64,000 bases of DNA, taken from assembly GCA_900539755.1 (NCBI GenBank), contig UQDC01000006.1, positions 1-64,000 on the forward strand. Reading direction: 5' to 3'. The notes beneath the pieces were generated by a model, which saw nothing but the letters and a program-made list of their open reading frames with translations, did not search any database and was not told where the DNA came from. Positions 36,712-46,787 of this stretch are shown here, piece by piece; positions within the stretch are counted from its first letter, which is position 1, and each line of letters begins with the position of its first letter. The stretch is from an uncultured Alistipes sp. (lineage in GTDB: Bacteria; Bacteroidota; Bacteroidia; Bacteroidales; Rikenellaceae). Position numbers and translations under genes: made by a program.

Positions 36712-37785
36712 TCAAATCATTAAAATCTTTAGTAAAAGCTCTTTCAGTAACTCACCGTCATCGGTCTGTCCTGCTCCCATTCCTTTGCTTTTTAGATCAT
36801 ACTCGCGCAGCAGCCCCAAAATAGCGAAAACTTTATTGTTGGGGTACAGAGAGGCCGCTTGAGTATATTCTTTCAAAAAAAAGGCGTTGGGCAGTTTCAT
36901 CATGCGGGCCAACTCCATATCCGAAGGCATCGGTTTACCCTTATGCCGAGAGAGCCAACGCTGGTAATTGACAATGAAAATGCGTTGAAAATGTGTGAAA
37001 AGCGCACTCATGGTCACCAATAGCGGATTGTCTTTCGGGTTGCGAGCAAAGTGATCGGCGATGCGCATGGCTTTGGCCATATCCCTTTCCGAAAGGGCTT
37101 TGGTCAACTCGAAATTGTTGAAATCCTTGCTGATGCCGATGTTTTGTTCAATCTGCTCGGCCGTAATGTTTTTTGTCCCTTCGGGCAGAAAGGTGAGCAG
37201 TTTGCCCAATTCGTTGGTGATTTTGGCAATGTCAGCCCCCAAATGGTCAGTCAGCATGGAGATCGCTTTAGGGTCGAGCGTAAACCCTTTGCTGCGGGCA
37301 TAGTCGCCAATCCAAGCCGGAAGCTCATAATCGCGCGGAGGAATGCTCTCGAAAACCACCCCTTTGGCCTCGATCTGCTTGTACAGCTGCCAGCGTTTGT
37401 CCATATTGCGCTCTTTGTGGCAGAGAACAAGAATCGTCGTAGGCGAGGGTGATTGCATGTATAACGATAGCTTGTCTAACCCCCGAAGCTGCTGTGCCTC
37501 TTTGACAATGACAACCTGATAGGCTCCCATCATCGGAACTTGCCGACAAAAATTGATGATCGCACCGGCTTCGCTCTCTTTACCGTATAGCGTGATTTGA
37601 CCAAACGCACGCTCAGCCTCATTGAGAATACTCTCTGAGAGAAGCGAACTCAACAAATCGATGAAATAGGACTCTTCGCCCATCAGCAGGTAAACCGGCG
37701 CAAATTTCCGGGCGGCAATCTGTTGGCAGAGTGACGCATACATGTCAACGGAATCACGGAACGTACGTTTACCGGTTTTGGCCAT
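36712..37785 (-). CDS. holA: DNA polymerase III subunit delta
   Basis: The delta subunit of the clamp loader, which opens the beta sliding clamp. It has 357 residues, normal for HolA. The N-terminal RecA-like domain (about 20-150) starts at FAPVYLLMGEESYFIDLL, with the beta-clamp contact region near the start; DYARSKGFTLDPKAISMLTD begins the lid domain, and the C-terminal collar domain has the DFNNFELTKALSERD block. It starts 27 bases after the DUF4301 gene on the same strand. Confidence 0.92.
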   Translation of the reverse strand: MAKTGKRTFRDSVDMYASLCQQIAARKFAPVYLLMGEESYFIDLLSSLLSESILNEAERAFGQITLYGKESEAGAIINFCRQVPMMGAYQVVIVKEAQQLRGLDKLSLYMQSPSPTTILVLCHKERNMDKRWQLYKQIEAKGVVFESIPPRDYELPAWIGDYARSKGFTLDPKAISMLTDHLGADIAKITNELGKLLTFLPEGTKNITAEQIEQNIGISKDFNNFELTKALSERDMAKAMRIADHFARNPKDNPLLVTMSALFTHFQRIFIVNYQRWLSRHKGKPMPSDMELARMMKLPNAFFLKEYTQAASLYPNNKVFAILGLLREYDLKSKGMGAGQTDDGELLKELLLKILMI

Positions 37786-37812
37786 AATCTACGAGTCTAT
37801 TGGGCAGTGAAA

Positions 37813-39288
37813 CTATTTGCTTTGATGCTGAGGACGTAACAAATCTCCAACCACTTTGACCGGTGAGAAGGTGGTGATTGGAACCTCAACGAAAATGGTG
37901 TTCCAGTGAGCCATTGAACCGTTCCATAAACCGGGCAACTCTTGAGCCAACAGCTCTCGTCCATTTTTCGATTTGTGGCTGATGAAGCCCGTCATCGGAT
38001 CGACATATTTACGCAGGTCAAAGCGTTCGTTGCGATAGTTTTTGGTACCGCAGACCACATCTACCGGATTGAAATGGGTGGCTGCCTGCATCAGATCCCG
38101 TTGTTCAGGGGCAATCTGAGACGATTCAGCAATCTGCAACGATTGGCTGCCGTCTGGTGCAGAGACCCAGAATGGGCCGCCTCCCGGCTCCCCTTCGTTG
38201 CGAACCATGCCGCAAACCCGGATGGGGCGATCGAGAATCTTGTAAAGCCGATCAGCTTGCTGTAAAAGACTTAATCGTGCAAAATCCTTGGGCAGTTTTT
38301 GACCAAGTCGCTCCTCAACAAAGCGGGCAATTTCAGCAACCATTCCTTTGTCTTTTACACCGTTGTATAGCGTGCGCAGATAGGAGTGGCAACGCTGTTG
38401 CAGGGACAGCAGCACGGCCCCGATTACCTTCTTGTAGGTTACAGTGTCGCCCTTGAGAGAGTCGGGCAGAACGTTGTCGATGTTCTTAATGAAAATAACG
38501 TCTGCGTCAATCTCGTTGAGGTTCTCGAGCAGGGCGCCGTGTCCAGCCGGGCGGAACAGCAGTGAACCGTCATCATTACGGAAGGGCTCACCCTCTGGAG
38601 TGACGGCGATAGTGTCGGTTGAAGGAAGTTGTTGCGAATAGCTGATTTCGTAACGTACTCCGAATTTCTGCTCAAATCGGGGTAAAACCTCATCAATGCG
38701 AGCTTTGAATCCTTCCAGATGTTCTGGCGAAACTGTAAAGTGAATCCGGGCTACACCGTTGCGATCAGTTGCATAGAGTGCTCCTTCACTGAGATGTTCC
38801 TCGAGTGCTGTGCGGTTCCCGTCGGCATAGTGGTGGAAAAGAATCAACGCTTTGGGCAGATTGCCATAGTTGAGTCCTTCGGGACCGATTATGCCTCGAA
38901 TTACCTGTTGCGGATCGGTAGTTGCCCCGATCTTTTCGTGTAATTTTTCTGCAAAAGCGAATTTGTCGATGTTGGCCACTGCCTCTTCAGAGGCTGCATT
39001 GGACTTTCCGCTGTCAATAAATTCGAACAGAGCCTTAAACATACGGGTAGCTGCACCCGATGCAGGAACAAATTTGACAATCCGTTTGTCGGCAGAGAGT
39101 TCGTCGTATCGTTTGATGTATTCGGCTACCTTGTCCGGGGTAAATGTCCGGATGCCGTCTCCGGCAATAGCAGCACGATCGATATGCAGATAAGGGAATC
39201 CTGAACGGAAATATTTTATTTGGCGTTCAACCTGTTGCAAGGTGAGGCCATGGGCGTCGATTTGCGCCAGATCTTTTTCGGTAAACAT
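37813..39288 (-). CDS. DUF4301 family protein
   Basis: A 491-residue cytosolic protein of the DUF4301 family found in Bacteroidetes; its biochemical function is not known to me. I place the start at 39288 (MFTEKDLAQIDAHGL), because the 25 codons open upstream are in the spacer. Conserved-looking blocks are KFVPASGAATRMFKALF (a sugar-nucleotidyltransferase-like flavour), LILFHHYADGNRTALEEHL, GHGALLENLNEIDADVIFIK and GTKNYRNERFDLRKYVDP. The GHGALLENLN and FIKNIDN motifs suggest a nucleotidyl-transferase-like fold, which is inference. Confidence 0.8.
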   Translation of the reverse strand: MFTEKDLAQIDAHGLTLQQVERQIKYFRSGFPYLHIDRAAIAGDGIRTFTPDKVAEYIKRYDELSADKRIVKFVPASGAATRMFKALFEFIDSGKSNAASEEAVANIDKFAFAEKLHEKIGATTDPQQVIRGIIGPEGLNYGNLPKALILFHHYADGNRTALEEHLSEGALYATDRNGVARIHFTVSPEHLEGFKARIDEVLPRFEQKFGVRYEISYSQQLPSTDTIAVTPEGEPFRNDDGSLLFRPAGHGALLENLNEIDADVIFIKNIDNVLPDSLKGDTVTYKKVIGAVLLSLQQRCHSYLRTLYNGVKDKGMVAEIARFVEERLGQKLPKDFARLSLLQQADRLYKILDRPIRVCGMVRNEGEPGGGPFWVSAPDGSQSLQIAESSQIAPEQRDLMQAATHFNPVDVVCGTKNYRNERFDLRKYVDPMTGFISHKSKNGRELLAQELPGLWNGSMAHWNTIFVEVPITTFSPVKVVGDLLRPQHQSK

Positions 39289-40264
39289 GATTATTGTGTT
39301 TGAATAGGGGCGCTCCATCTGCCCGATATGGAACAGGATGGAAAACTTGCTAAAGGTACTCAAAAAATGGCGGACGGCGATGGCTTTGGCGGAAAATTGT
39401 TGATGAATTTGACCAAAGAAGTACCCTTATAGACACTAAGTGTGAAGGTTATGTTTTTTATGGTGTGTCTGGTGTGAGCGGAGGAAGTGTAGGTGTTTGG
39501 AGGTGTATAATGGGTGTGTTTGAGGGTGTGTTTGCGCGGAAATGAAAACAGTTGTGGAATAAACGCACAGACTCTGATACAAACGATGACTATTTCAGTG
39601 TGATTGTGGGTCTGCTTGGGTGGTAAATGTTCTGTAGTATGGTAGGTTTGGGTAGGATGAGGGGAACGGTTGTTTCAATAAATACAAGAGCGTATAATAC
39701 TGAGTGATATGAATATTTAGTTGATATGCTGTGTGTCGGGTGTCGGAGGGAGGCATTGCCGATGGCCTTGAGGATTGGTGTGTGTTTGTGTGAAAGATGA
39801 GTCCTGGAGTGGGAATGGGAACGTCTATTGGCTGATGATGTTTAATCGGGTTTCGATCGGGCCTCAATGTTATAGTAGGGTAGTAAGGGATGCAGAGCCC
39901 AGGTAAAAATGCTTAGGTGTTACGGCTAAAGAGGCATTCGAAATGCCAAAAACAGGAAAAGTTGCCGGCGATTCTGTGTGACAAGTAGTAGTAAAATGAA
40001 TCAGTATTGTTCTGATGCTTTGGATGTGTTGTGATTTTGGTACAAATCCCTACTTTTGTATTATATTGTAGGATATCTTTCATGCGGTTACGGCAAAGTT
40101 CTACGGAATCTTCGGGCGATGTTCGGGTAAGTGGCGTCAAACTCGCTCATTTATGCTTTGCCAAAGCGCAATGAAAAATCGGCATTTGTGGCGAATGATG
40201 TGTTGGTGCGTAAAGGTGATACATCGATTTGCAGAGTGCTGATGTTGCAATTTAGGAAAGACAG
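39289..40264. other. Long G/T-rich intergenic region upstream of murB
   Basis: Almost 1 kb between divergent genes. From 39440 to 39830 the plus strand is strongly G/T rich with many GTGTG runs. Minus-strand frames at 39595-39867 and 39913-40140 are open but have the composition expected from this bias and no family resemblance. A -7 element for murB lies at 40051. Confidence 0.5.
40028..40058 (+). promoter_or_regulatory. Candidate promoter upstream of murB
   Basis: GTTG (40028-40031), 19 bases, then TACTTTTG (40051-40058), a full -7 match. The leader to murB would be about 200 bases and contains a 30-codon frame (40083-40175) of unknown meaning. Confidence 0.4.
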
Positions 40265-41278
40265 ATGAAACCCAACAGAACCCCAATATCCCTGAAATCG
40301 ATGAACAGCTTTGGAGTCGAAGCTGTTGCTGCCGGATGTGTCGAATTTGCAGATGTAGAGAGCCTGCGTGCTTTTTTTGTGGAGCAACGCTCCTCTGGTG
40401 AGTCGTGGTACGTGCTCAGCGGAGGTAATAATGTGCTGTTTACACGAGATTATCCAGGTGTGATTTTACATCCAGTGGCCCAGGGTATCACATTGCTCGA
40501 TGAAAAGGATGGCAAAGCGATGGTGAAGGTCGGAGCTGGAGTGGAATGGGATGATTTTGTGGCGTGGGCTGTCGATCACGGTTATGGCGGAATCGAGAAC
40601 CTGTCCCTGATTCCAGGCTATGTGGGCGCTGCCCCAGTTCAAAATATCGGTGCATACGGCGCTGAAGCGAAAGATACTATTCGTGAGGTAGAGTTTTATA
40701 GTCCCGAGAAGGATCAGATCGAGGTGTTGTCTGCCGAAGCATGTGTGTTCGGTTACCGTGATAGTATCTTTAAACGCGAGTTGCGAGGCCGGGCAATTAT
40801 TCTCTCGGTGACCTTTGCGTTGGATCTGGTCCCTGTATTTAGATTGGGGTATGGTGATCTGAAAGCAAAAGTTGAGGAGGCGGGCGGCCCGACATTGCAT
40901 ACGGTGCGTGATGCAGTGGTGGCGATTCGCCGCAGCAAACTGCCAGATCCGAAAGAGTTGGGTAATGCCGGCAGCTTTTTTAAAAATCCGGTTGTTTCAC
41001 GAGAGGTGGCGGAGCGCCTGAAAACTCAATATCCCGATATGCCCAGTTATGAAGTGGGGGAAGATCGGGTTAAACTGGCAGCCGGCTGGCTGATCGATCG
41101 TGCCGGATGGAAAGGTCGCCGGGTTGGCCATGTCGGCGTGCACGAACATCAGGCATTGGTGTTGGTTAATTATGGCGGTGGGACCGGAAATGAGGTGCTG
41201 AAGTTGGCGCATCGTATTCAACAAGAGGTGGCGGACCGTTTCGGAGTAGAGATCGATATGGAGGTCAACGTACTGTAA
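40265..41278 (+). CDS. murB: UDP-N-acetylenolpyruvoylglucosamine reductase MurB
   Basis: An FAD enzyme that reduces the enolpyruvyl intermediate to UDP-N-acetylmuramic acid in peptidoglycan synthesis. It has 337 residues. The FAD-binding part has YVLSGGNNVLFTRDYPG and GIENLSLIPGYVGAAPVQNIGAYGAE; the catalytic serine is in GNAGSFFKNP and the final catalytic glutamate in the C-terminal VEIDMEVNVL. The long Tyr-loop form marks it as type I, as in E. coli. It is followed by tilS at about 37 bases. Confidence 0.95.
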   Translation: MKPNRTPISLKSMNSFGVEAVAAGCVEFADVESLRAFFVEQRSSGESWYVLSGGNNVLFTRDYPGVILHPVAQGITLLDEKDGKAMVKVGAGVEWDDFVAWAVDHGYGGIENLSLIPGYVGAAPVQNIGAYGAEAKDTIREVEFYSPEKDQIEVLSAEACVFGYRDSIFKRELRGRAIILSVTFALDLVPVFRLGYGDLKAKVEEAGGPTLHTVRDAVVAIRRSKLPDPKELGNAGSFFKNPVVSREVAERLKTQYPDMPSYEVGEDRVKLAAGWLIDRAGWKGRRVGHVGVHEHQALVLVNYGGGTGNEVLKLAHRIQQEVADRFGVEIDMEVNVL

Positions 41279-41315
41279 TGGATTAGGTACGTATTGATAA
41301 TTTATTGAAGTGGTT

Positions 41316-42671
41316 ATGGAGACGTTGCAGAGCAAATTTGAAAATTATGTGTCCGGACACAGCATCTGTTCGCATGATGATAAAATTCTGTTAGCAGTCA
41401 GTGGTGGTGTCGATTCGATGGTGATGTTGTCACTCTTTGCTGAAGCTGGTTATCAAATCGGAGTGGCACACTGCAATTTCCAGCTACGGGGACCGGAAGC
41501 CGAGGAGGATGAACTGTTGGTCGCTGAAGCCGCTGAAAAGTTGGGCGTGCCTCATTACAACATCCGTTTTGACACCCTTAAAGAGATGGAAAGTACCGGA
41601 GAGTCGGTCCAGATGGCTGCTCGCCGTTTGCGTTATGCTTGGTTTGATGCCCTTTGTGACGAACATGGTTATCAGCGTATTGCTATCGCTCACCATGGAG
41701 ATGATTCGGTCGAGACCTTTTTGATCAACCTGCTGCGTGGTACAGGGTTACGGGGCCTGACCGGTATCAATGTGATCAATGGCCGGTTGATTCGTCCGTT
41801 GCTCTTTTCGACCCGCAAGGAGATTCTCGATTACGCTCTGCATAAAAATATCCCGTTCCGGGAGGATTCATCTAACTCCTCGACCAAATATTTGCGCAAT
41901 AAGATCCGTCTCGGAGTGGTGCCCCGTATCAAAGAGATCTCTCCGCAGTTTACCGAAACCATGACCTCCAATGTCGAACGTTTGACGGCTGCTCAGGGAT
42001 TTATCGATCGGAGTATGGCCGTGCTGCGTCAGCGGGTGGTGGTCGATGAAGGTGATCATCATATCATCGAAGTGGATCGGATTGATCCGTTGTTGCCGGT
42101 GCAGTTTGTTGTGTATGAACTGCTGCGGGGATTCCATTTCAACCCTGATGTCATCAACCAACTTTACCACAGTTTCGAAACCGGAGAACAAAGTACGGGA
42201 AAGAGATTCTATTCGCGTGATTACGCAGCCTATATAGATCGTCGTCGAATTATCGTAATGCCGATTCCTACAGACGATGTTTGTGAATTGGAGGCGGATG
42301 AACAGACCCATCGGCTCTGCTGTGGAGGAAATATTATCCGGTTCGATCACCTGGAAATCGACGATCTGGAGACCTTGCAACAGCCGGATAACGTGGCGTT
42401 GCTCGATGAAAAGAAGTTGCACTATCCGTTGCATATTCGTCGTTGGCGGGAAGGGGACAGTTTCGTGCCGTTCGGTATGTCCGGTCACAAAAAGGTGAGC
42501 GATCTGTTGATTGACAACAAAGTGTCGTTGCCGGATAAACAGCGCCAATTTGTTGTGCTTTCCGGAGAGGATATTGTCTGGGTGGTTGGACGTCGGGTCG
42601 ATGAACGTTATCGAGTCGATTCGGAAACGGAAAATGTCTTGCGCCTTACGGCTGTTATTGATCCTGCCTGA
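41316..42671 (+). CDS. tilS: tRNA(Ile)-lysidine synthase
   Basis: Modifies cytidine 34 of the AUA-reading tRNA-Ile to lysidine, using ATP and lysine. The PP-loop is LAVSGGVDSMVML (about residues 25-37). Further marks are HCNFQLRGPEAEEDE, IAHHGDDSVETFLINLLRGTG and RPLLFSTRKEILDY, with substrate-binding C-terminal domains to residue 451. I use ATG 41316; a GTG two codons upstream is also in frame. It is probably in one unit with murB. Confidence 0.95.
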   Translation: METLQSKFENYVSGHSICSHDDKILLAVSGGVDSMVMLSLFAEAGYQIGVAHCNFQLRGPEAEEDELLVAEAAEKLGVPHYNIRFDTLKEMESTGESVQMAARRLRYAWFDALCDEHGYQRIAIAHHGDDSVETFLINLLRGTGLRGLTGINVINGRLIRPLLFSTRKEILDYALHKNIPFREDSSNSSTKYLRNKIRLGVVPRIKEISPQFTETMTSNVERLTAAQGFIDRSMAVLRQRVVVDEGDHHIIEVDRIDPLLPVQFVVYELLRGFHFNPDVINQLYHSFETGEQSTGKRFYSRDYAAYIDRRRIIVMPIPTDDVCELEADEQTHRLCCGGNIIRFDHLEIDDLETLQQPDNVALLDEKKLHYPLHIRRWREGDSFVPFGMSGHKKVSDLLIDNKVSLPDKQRQFVVLSGEDIVWVVGRRVDERYRVDSETENVLRLTAVIDPA

Positions 42672-42856
42672 TCTTTTGAGAATTTGTCGGCAAATTGTCT
42701 GTCTGGCGGTTTGGCGCTCTGCCTATTTTTTATAAATTTGTAGGGCTTCTGAGGTGTTGGAACAGAAGCTCCCACTGATTTACATCTGGCTTGCGGGGAG
42801 GTGTGCATCGTATTGGGTTACCTGCCATGTAAGCGGATGTGATGGTAGTTGGTGGT

Positions 42857-42871
42857 GTACACATAGTGTAC
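42857..42871 (+). promoter_or_regulatory. Palindrome GTACAC-ATA-GTGTAC upstream of transketolase
   Basis: A perfect 6-bp inverted repeat with a three-base centre, about 65 bases before the transketolase start, where an operator could be. It is short, so chance is possible. Confidence 0.3.
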
Positions 42872-42935
42872 CCAAGCAAATCCTGTTGAAAACGTAAATC
42901 AATCAATACACTAACTTAAATCGAAACCAAAACAG

Positions 42936-44963
42936 ATGAAAGATGTAACGACAATGGCCGCAGATAATATCCGTATTTTGGCGGCCTCAATGGTGGAGAA
43001 ATCAAAATCGGGACACCCCGGTGGTGCTATGGGCGGTGCCGATTTTATCAATGTTCTCTATACCGAGTTTTTGAAATACGATCCCGATGATCCGACCTAT
43101 CCTTTCCGTGATCGTTTCTTCCTCGATCCGGGTCATATGTCGCCGATGCTCTATTCAGTGTTGGCACTGGCCGGATATTTCTCATTGGAGGATCTTAAGA
43201 ATTTTCGTCAGTGGGGAAGTCCGACTCCGGGACACCCAGAGTTGGATCTGAAACGGGGAATCGAAAACACCTCCGGCCCGCTGGGTCAAGGCCATGCCAT
43301 GGCCTTGGGTGCAGCAATCGCTGAACGTTTCATGGTGGCCCGTTTTGGTGAGTGGATGGCCCACAAAACCTTTGCATTTATCTCCGATGGTGGTATTCAG
43401 GAGGAGGTATCGCAGGGTGTCGGCCGTATCGCCGGTCACCTGGGATTGCACAACTTCATTATGTTCTACGATTCAAACAACATCCAGCTTTCAACCAAGG
43501 TGGAGGAGGTCTCAACCGAAGACATCGTAGCTAAATATGAGGCGTGGGGCTGGAATGTGATCAGCATCGACGGTAATGATGCCGGCGAGATTCGTATGGC
43601 CCTGAATCGTGCGATCAATGAGACAGAAAAACCGACCCTGATCGTTGGTCATACCGTTATGGGTAAAGGTGCACTCGGTAAAGAGGGCGAAAGTTTTGAA
43701 AACAAGGTCTCGACACATGGTCAGCCTTTGACCGCTGCCGGTGCGGATATTGCCAAGACTGTGGCTAATCTGGGTGGTGATCCTGAAAATCCGTTTGTGA
43801 TTTTTGATGAGGTGAAGAAACTCTATGCGGATCGTGCTGCTGAATTGCGTAAATGGGTTGCATTGCGCAAAGAGGAACAGAAGAGCTGGACCGCTGCCAA
43901 TAGTGAGTTGGCAGAGATTCTTGACGGATTCCTGCAGGGTAAACTGCCAGAGATCGACTATCTGAATATCAAATGCGGTGAGAATGTGGCGACCCGTGCT
44001 GCTTCAGCTGCCGTATTGGGTGCTTTGGCAGAGAAGATCGAAAATATGATTGTCGCTTCGGCCGACTTGAGCAACTCGGATAAAACGGACGGTTTCCTCA
44101 AAAAGACTCATGCATTGACCAAAGAGGATTTCGGTGGACGTTTCCTGCAACCCGGCGTGTGCGAGTTTACGATGGCTTGTATCATGAACGGTATTGCACT
44201 GCATGGCGGTATTATTCCGGCTTGCGGTACCTTCTTCGTATTCTCGGATTATATGAAACCGGTGCTGCGTCTGTCGGCATTGATGCGCCTGCCGGTGAAA
44301 TTCATCTGGACACACGATTCATTCCGCGTAGGAGAGGATGGTCCGACCCACCAGCCGATTGAACATGAAGCTCAGTTGCGTCTGATGGAGCAGCTGCGCA
44401 ACCATCACGGTGAACGTTCCGTTGTTGTATTGCGCCCGGCAGATGCTCGTGAGACTGTAGCCGCATGGAAAATCGCTATGGAAGAGCAGCGTCCGACCGC
44501 TCTGGTTCTCTCGCGTCAGAATATCAAGGATCTGCCCGCACTGCATGGCAACCGTGCCGAAGAGGCAATGCAGGCTGTTAAAGGTGCGTACGTCGTAATG
44601 GACTGCGATGGTACACCGGATGTCATTCTGTTGGCAAGCGGTTCAGAGGTGGCTACATTGGTGGATGGTGCCGCATTGCTGAAAGCCGACGGTTTGAAGA
44701 TTCGTGTTGTGTCCGTTCCGTCTGAAGGCCTCTTCCGGGATCAGAGCAAAGAGTATCAGCAAAGTGTGCTGCCTACAGGTGTGCCTAAGTTTGGTCTGAC
44801 CTCTGGTCTGCCTGTAACTTTGGCCGGTTTGGTAGACGGTGATGGTACCGTTTACGGCCTGGATCACTTCGGATATTCAGCCCCGGCCAGTGTACTGGAT
44901 GAAAAATTCGGCTTCTCTGGACAGAATGTGTACAATCAGGTGAAAGCCATGCTGAATAAATAG
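42936..44963 (+). CDS. tkt: Transketolase
   Basis: A thiamine-diphosphate enzyme of the non-oxidative pentose phosphate pathway, 675 residues. The substrate and cofactor residues lie in KSKSGHPGGAMGGADF, DPGHMSPMLYSV and GPLGQGHAMALGAA; the ThDP motif runs from FISDGGIQEEVSQGVG to YDSNNIQLST. The second half has the pyrimidine-domain GVCEFTMACIMNGIALHGG with its catalytic glutamate and WTHDSFRVGEDGPTHQPIEH. It is monocistronic by its surroundings and ends with TAGTAG. Confidence 0.95.
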   Translation: MKDVTTMAADNIRILAASMVEKSKSGHPGGAMGGADFINVLYTEFLKYDPDDPTYPFRDRFFLDPGHMSPMLYSVLALAGYFSLEDLKNFRQWGSPTPGHPELDLKRGIENTSGPLGQGHAMALGAAIAERFMVARFGEWMAHKTFAFISDGGIQEEVSQGVGRIAGHLGLHNFIMFYDSNNIQLSTKVEEVSTEDIVAKYEAWGWNVISIDGNDAGEIRMALNRAINETEKPTLIVGHTVMGKGALGKEGESFENKVSTHGQPLTAAGADIAKTVANLGGDPENPFVIFDEVKKLYADRAAELRKWVALRKEEQKSWTAANSELAEILDGFLQGKLPEIDYLNIKCGENVATRAASAAVLGALAEKIENMIVASADLSNSDKTDGFLKKTHALTKEDFGGRFLQPGVCEFTMACIMNGIALHGGIIPACGTFFVFSDYMKPVLRLSALMRLPVKFIWTHDSFRVGEDGPTHQPIEHEAQLRLMEQLRNHHGERSVVVLRPADARETVAAWKIAMEEQRPTALVLSRQNIKDLPALHGNRAEEAMQAVKGAYVVMDCDGTPDVILLASGSEVATLVDGAALLKADGLKIRVVSVPSEGLFRDQSKEYQQSVLPTGVPKFGLTSGLPVTLAGLVDGDGTVYGLDHFGYSAPASVLDEKFGFSGQNVYNQVKAMLNK

Positions 44964-44988
44964 TAGAGTAATTTACTGTATGAACATT

Positions 44989-45032
44989 GAGGGAGGTGTG
45001 TTCCATAAAGGGGCACTCCTCCCTCTCTTTTA
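44989..45032 (+). terminator. Terminator of transketolase
   Basis: GAGGGAGG (44989-44996) pairs with CCTCCCTC (45018-45025), followed by TCTTTTAT, 25 bases past the stop. Confidence 0.6.
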
Positions 45033-45040
45033 TGCCGAAC

Positions 45041-45078
45041 ATAAAAAAGTGCATCCTTTTATGGAACGGGATGCACTT
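45041..45078 (-). terminator. Intrinsic terminator of murF
   Basis: Stem AAGTGCATCC (45047-45056) and GGATGCACTT (45069-45078). On the minus strand it is followed by TTTTTTAT and lies about 45 bases past the murF stop. Confidence 0.75.
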
Positions 45079-45121
45079 ATGATTTGTTTGAGGAAATCCA
45101 GTTAGCAATAGATGCTACAGT

Positions 45122-46678
45122 TTACAGCAGGTCGAATAGTTTTTCGAGATGCATGCTGCGGGAACCCTTTATCAGAATAAAACGGTTGCGCAATGGGTGT
45201 GACTCCAAATGGGAGTACAGAGCTTCGACATCTGCAAAATGGGAGAAAACGGGCGATGTGTGATCCGAAACGCTGGTTGCTGAAGACCCTTTGTGTGCGT
45301 TGTCGGCGTTATTTGTCTTTATGGATTCAGGTGTAGCTGTTGCTGTCTTTTCTGAGTTTCCGGAGGTAATTGCATGTTGCGCCAAAACAGCACTGAAATG
45401 TTCTCCTACCAAATAGGCTTCAGCAATATTGAGCCGTTGCAACAAGGTGACAATCTGTTCATGCTCTTCAGCCGAATAGCTGCCCAATTCTGCCATATCC
45501 CCTAAGATGACCACTTTCGGGAGATCCGAAGACGATGTGGCAAAGTTCTCCAGTGCAGCCTGCATGCTGGACGGATTGGCGTTATACGCATCCTTGATCA
45601 AGGTGTTGTGGGCTGTAACCTGTTTTTGAGAACGGTTGTTGTCGGGAATGTAGCTGGAGATGGCCTCTACTGCATCTTCCGGTGCAACGGCAAAATAGGA
45701 AGCCATAGCTAAAGCTGCCGCAATATTGTTGAGATTGTAATCACCGACCAGATGGCTGTGAATGGTCTGCCCCTCCCAACGAACACCAATGAACTCACCG
45801 CTATTGTCTCGTTCCAGCTGGGAGGTACTGTATGGTACAGCAAACAGATCGGGCCGTTCATTGACCATCCCTTCCAAAGTCTGGTCATCCCGTAAATAAA
45901 AGGCGGTTCCCCTGTTTGCCGCCAGATAATCGAGCAATTCACCTTTTCCTTTGCGAATTCCTTCTGCTCCACCGAATCCTTCGAGGTGAGCTCGACCAAT
46001 ATTGGTAATCAATCCGAAGTCAGGCTGTGCGATTTTGCAAAGCAGTTCGATCTCGTGCTGGTGACTGGCTCCCATCTCCACAACGGCAAAATCGGTATCG
46101 GCTGTCATGGATAACAGCGTCAATGGAACTCCGATATGGTTGTTCAAATTGCCTTGCGTAACGGTGGTCGCATACTTTTTGGAGAGAGTACGTCCGATCA
46201 GCTCTTTGGTTGTGGTCTTGCCATTGCTTCCGGTAATGGCCAAAATCATCACTCCCAATTCATGACGATGGTATGCTGCCAAAGCCTGAAGAGCCTTCAA
46301 GGTATCGGGAACCAGAATGTATCGTGGATCCCGTTTAGGCTTGTTTTCATCATCGTTGTGCGTGTCGTCATGGCTGTCGCAAATGTAACTCTCCTGCTCA
46401 TCCTCTTCGTCATAAAGAGCGTGATCGTGATGATGATGCCCGCAGGAGCAAGGTTCAGGATCGATGATTGGAATGACTTTCGGGTTGTCAACAACAGCTA
46501 AAATAGCCCCATTGTCCAAAGCAGTCGCTGCGAATTGATTGCCATCGAAATGTTCGCCGTGCAGTGCGAAAAACAGTGACCCTGGCTCAATTTTGCGGCT
46601 GTCGGTTGAAATGTGCGGATGCAACAGGAAGGTTTCGTATAACTCTTTCAGCGTTTTGCTGTCCATGATTTCGCTCAT
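45122..46678 (-). CDS. murF: UDP-MurNAc-tripeptide-D-Ala-D-Ala ligase MurF
   Basis: Adds D-Ala-D-Ala to the UDP-muramyl tripeptide. At 518 residues it is about 85 longer than usual. The excess is in two insertions: residues about 73-117, which are Cys/His/Asp/Glu rich (CSCGHHHHDHALYDEEDEQE then more Asp and His), and residues about 437-475, which are Ser/Thr/Asn/Ala rich. The core is intact: P-loop G150-SNGKTTT, EMGASHQHEIELL, LKDAYNANPSSM-like substrate motif (KDAYNANPSSMQAAL), and the C-terminal KGSRSMHLEKL. The first insertion separates the UDP-binding domain from the ATPase domain. The gene follows manC by about 110 bases. Confidence 0.93.
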   Translation of the reverse strand: MSEIMDSKTLKELYETFLLHPHISTDSRKIEPGSLFFALHGEHFDGNQFAATALDNGAILAVVDNPKVIPIIDPEPCSCGHHHHDHALYDEEDEQESYICDSHDDTHNDDENKPKRDPRYILVPDTLKALQALAAYHRHELGVMILAITGSNGKTTTKELIGRTLSKKYATTVTQGNLNNHIGVPLTLLSMTADTDFAVVEMGASHQHEIELLCKIAQPDFGLITNIGRAHLEGFGGAEGIRKGKGELLDYLAANRGTAFYLRDDQTLEGMVNERPDLFAVPYSTSQLERDNSGEFIGVRWEGQTIHSHLVGDYNLNNIAAALAMASYFAVAPEDAVEAISSYIPDNNRSQKQVTAHNTLIKDAYNANPSSMQAALENFATSSSDLPKVVILGDMAELGSYSAEEHEQIVTLLQRLNIAEAYLVGEHFSAVLAQHAITSGNSEKTATATPESIKTNNADNAHKGSSATSVSDHTSPVFSHFADVEALYSHLESHPLRNRFILIKGSRSMHLEKLFDLL

Positions 46679-46787
46679 AGTGCTTCACTTGAAAAACTGC
46701 AAAGTGACTCCGACCTTTCTGTTGTTCATCGAGAAACAGAGTTTACACCCCTCTGTTTCCCTATTGGCATGTATAGGCCGGATGCCC

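Noticed and set aside
39595..40140. Two minus-strand open frames upstream of murB
   Set aside because: Pro/His/Thr-rich translations in a G/T-rich spacer, no recognisable protein.
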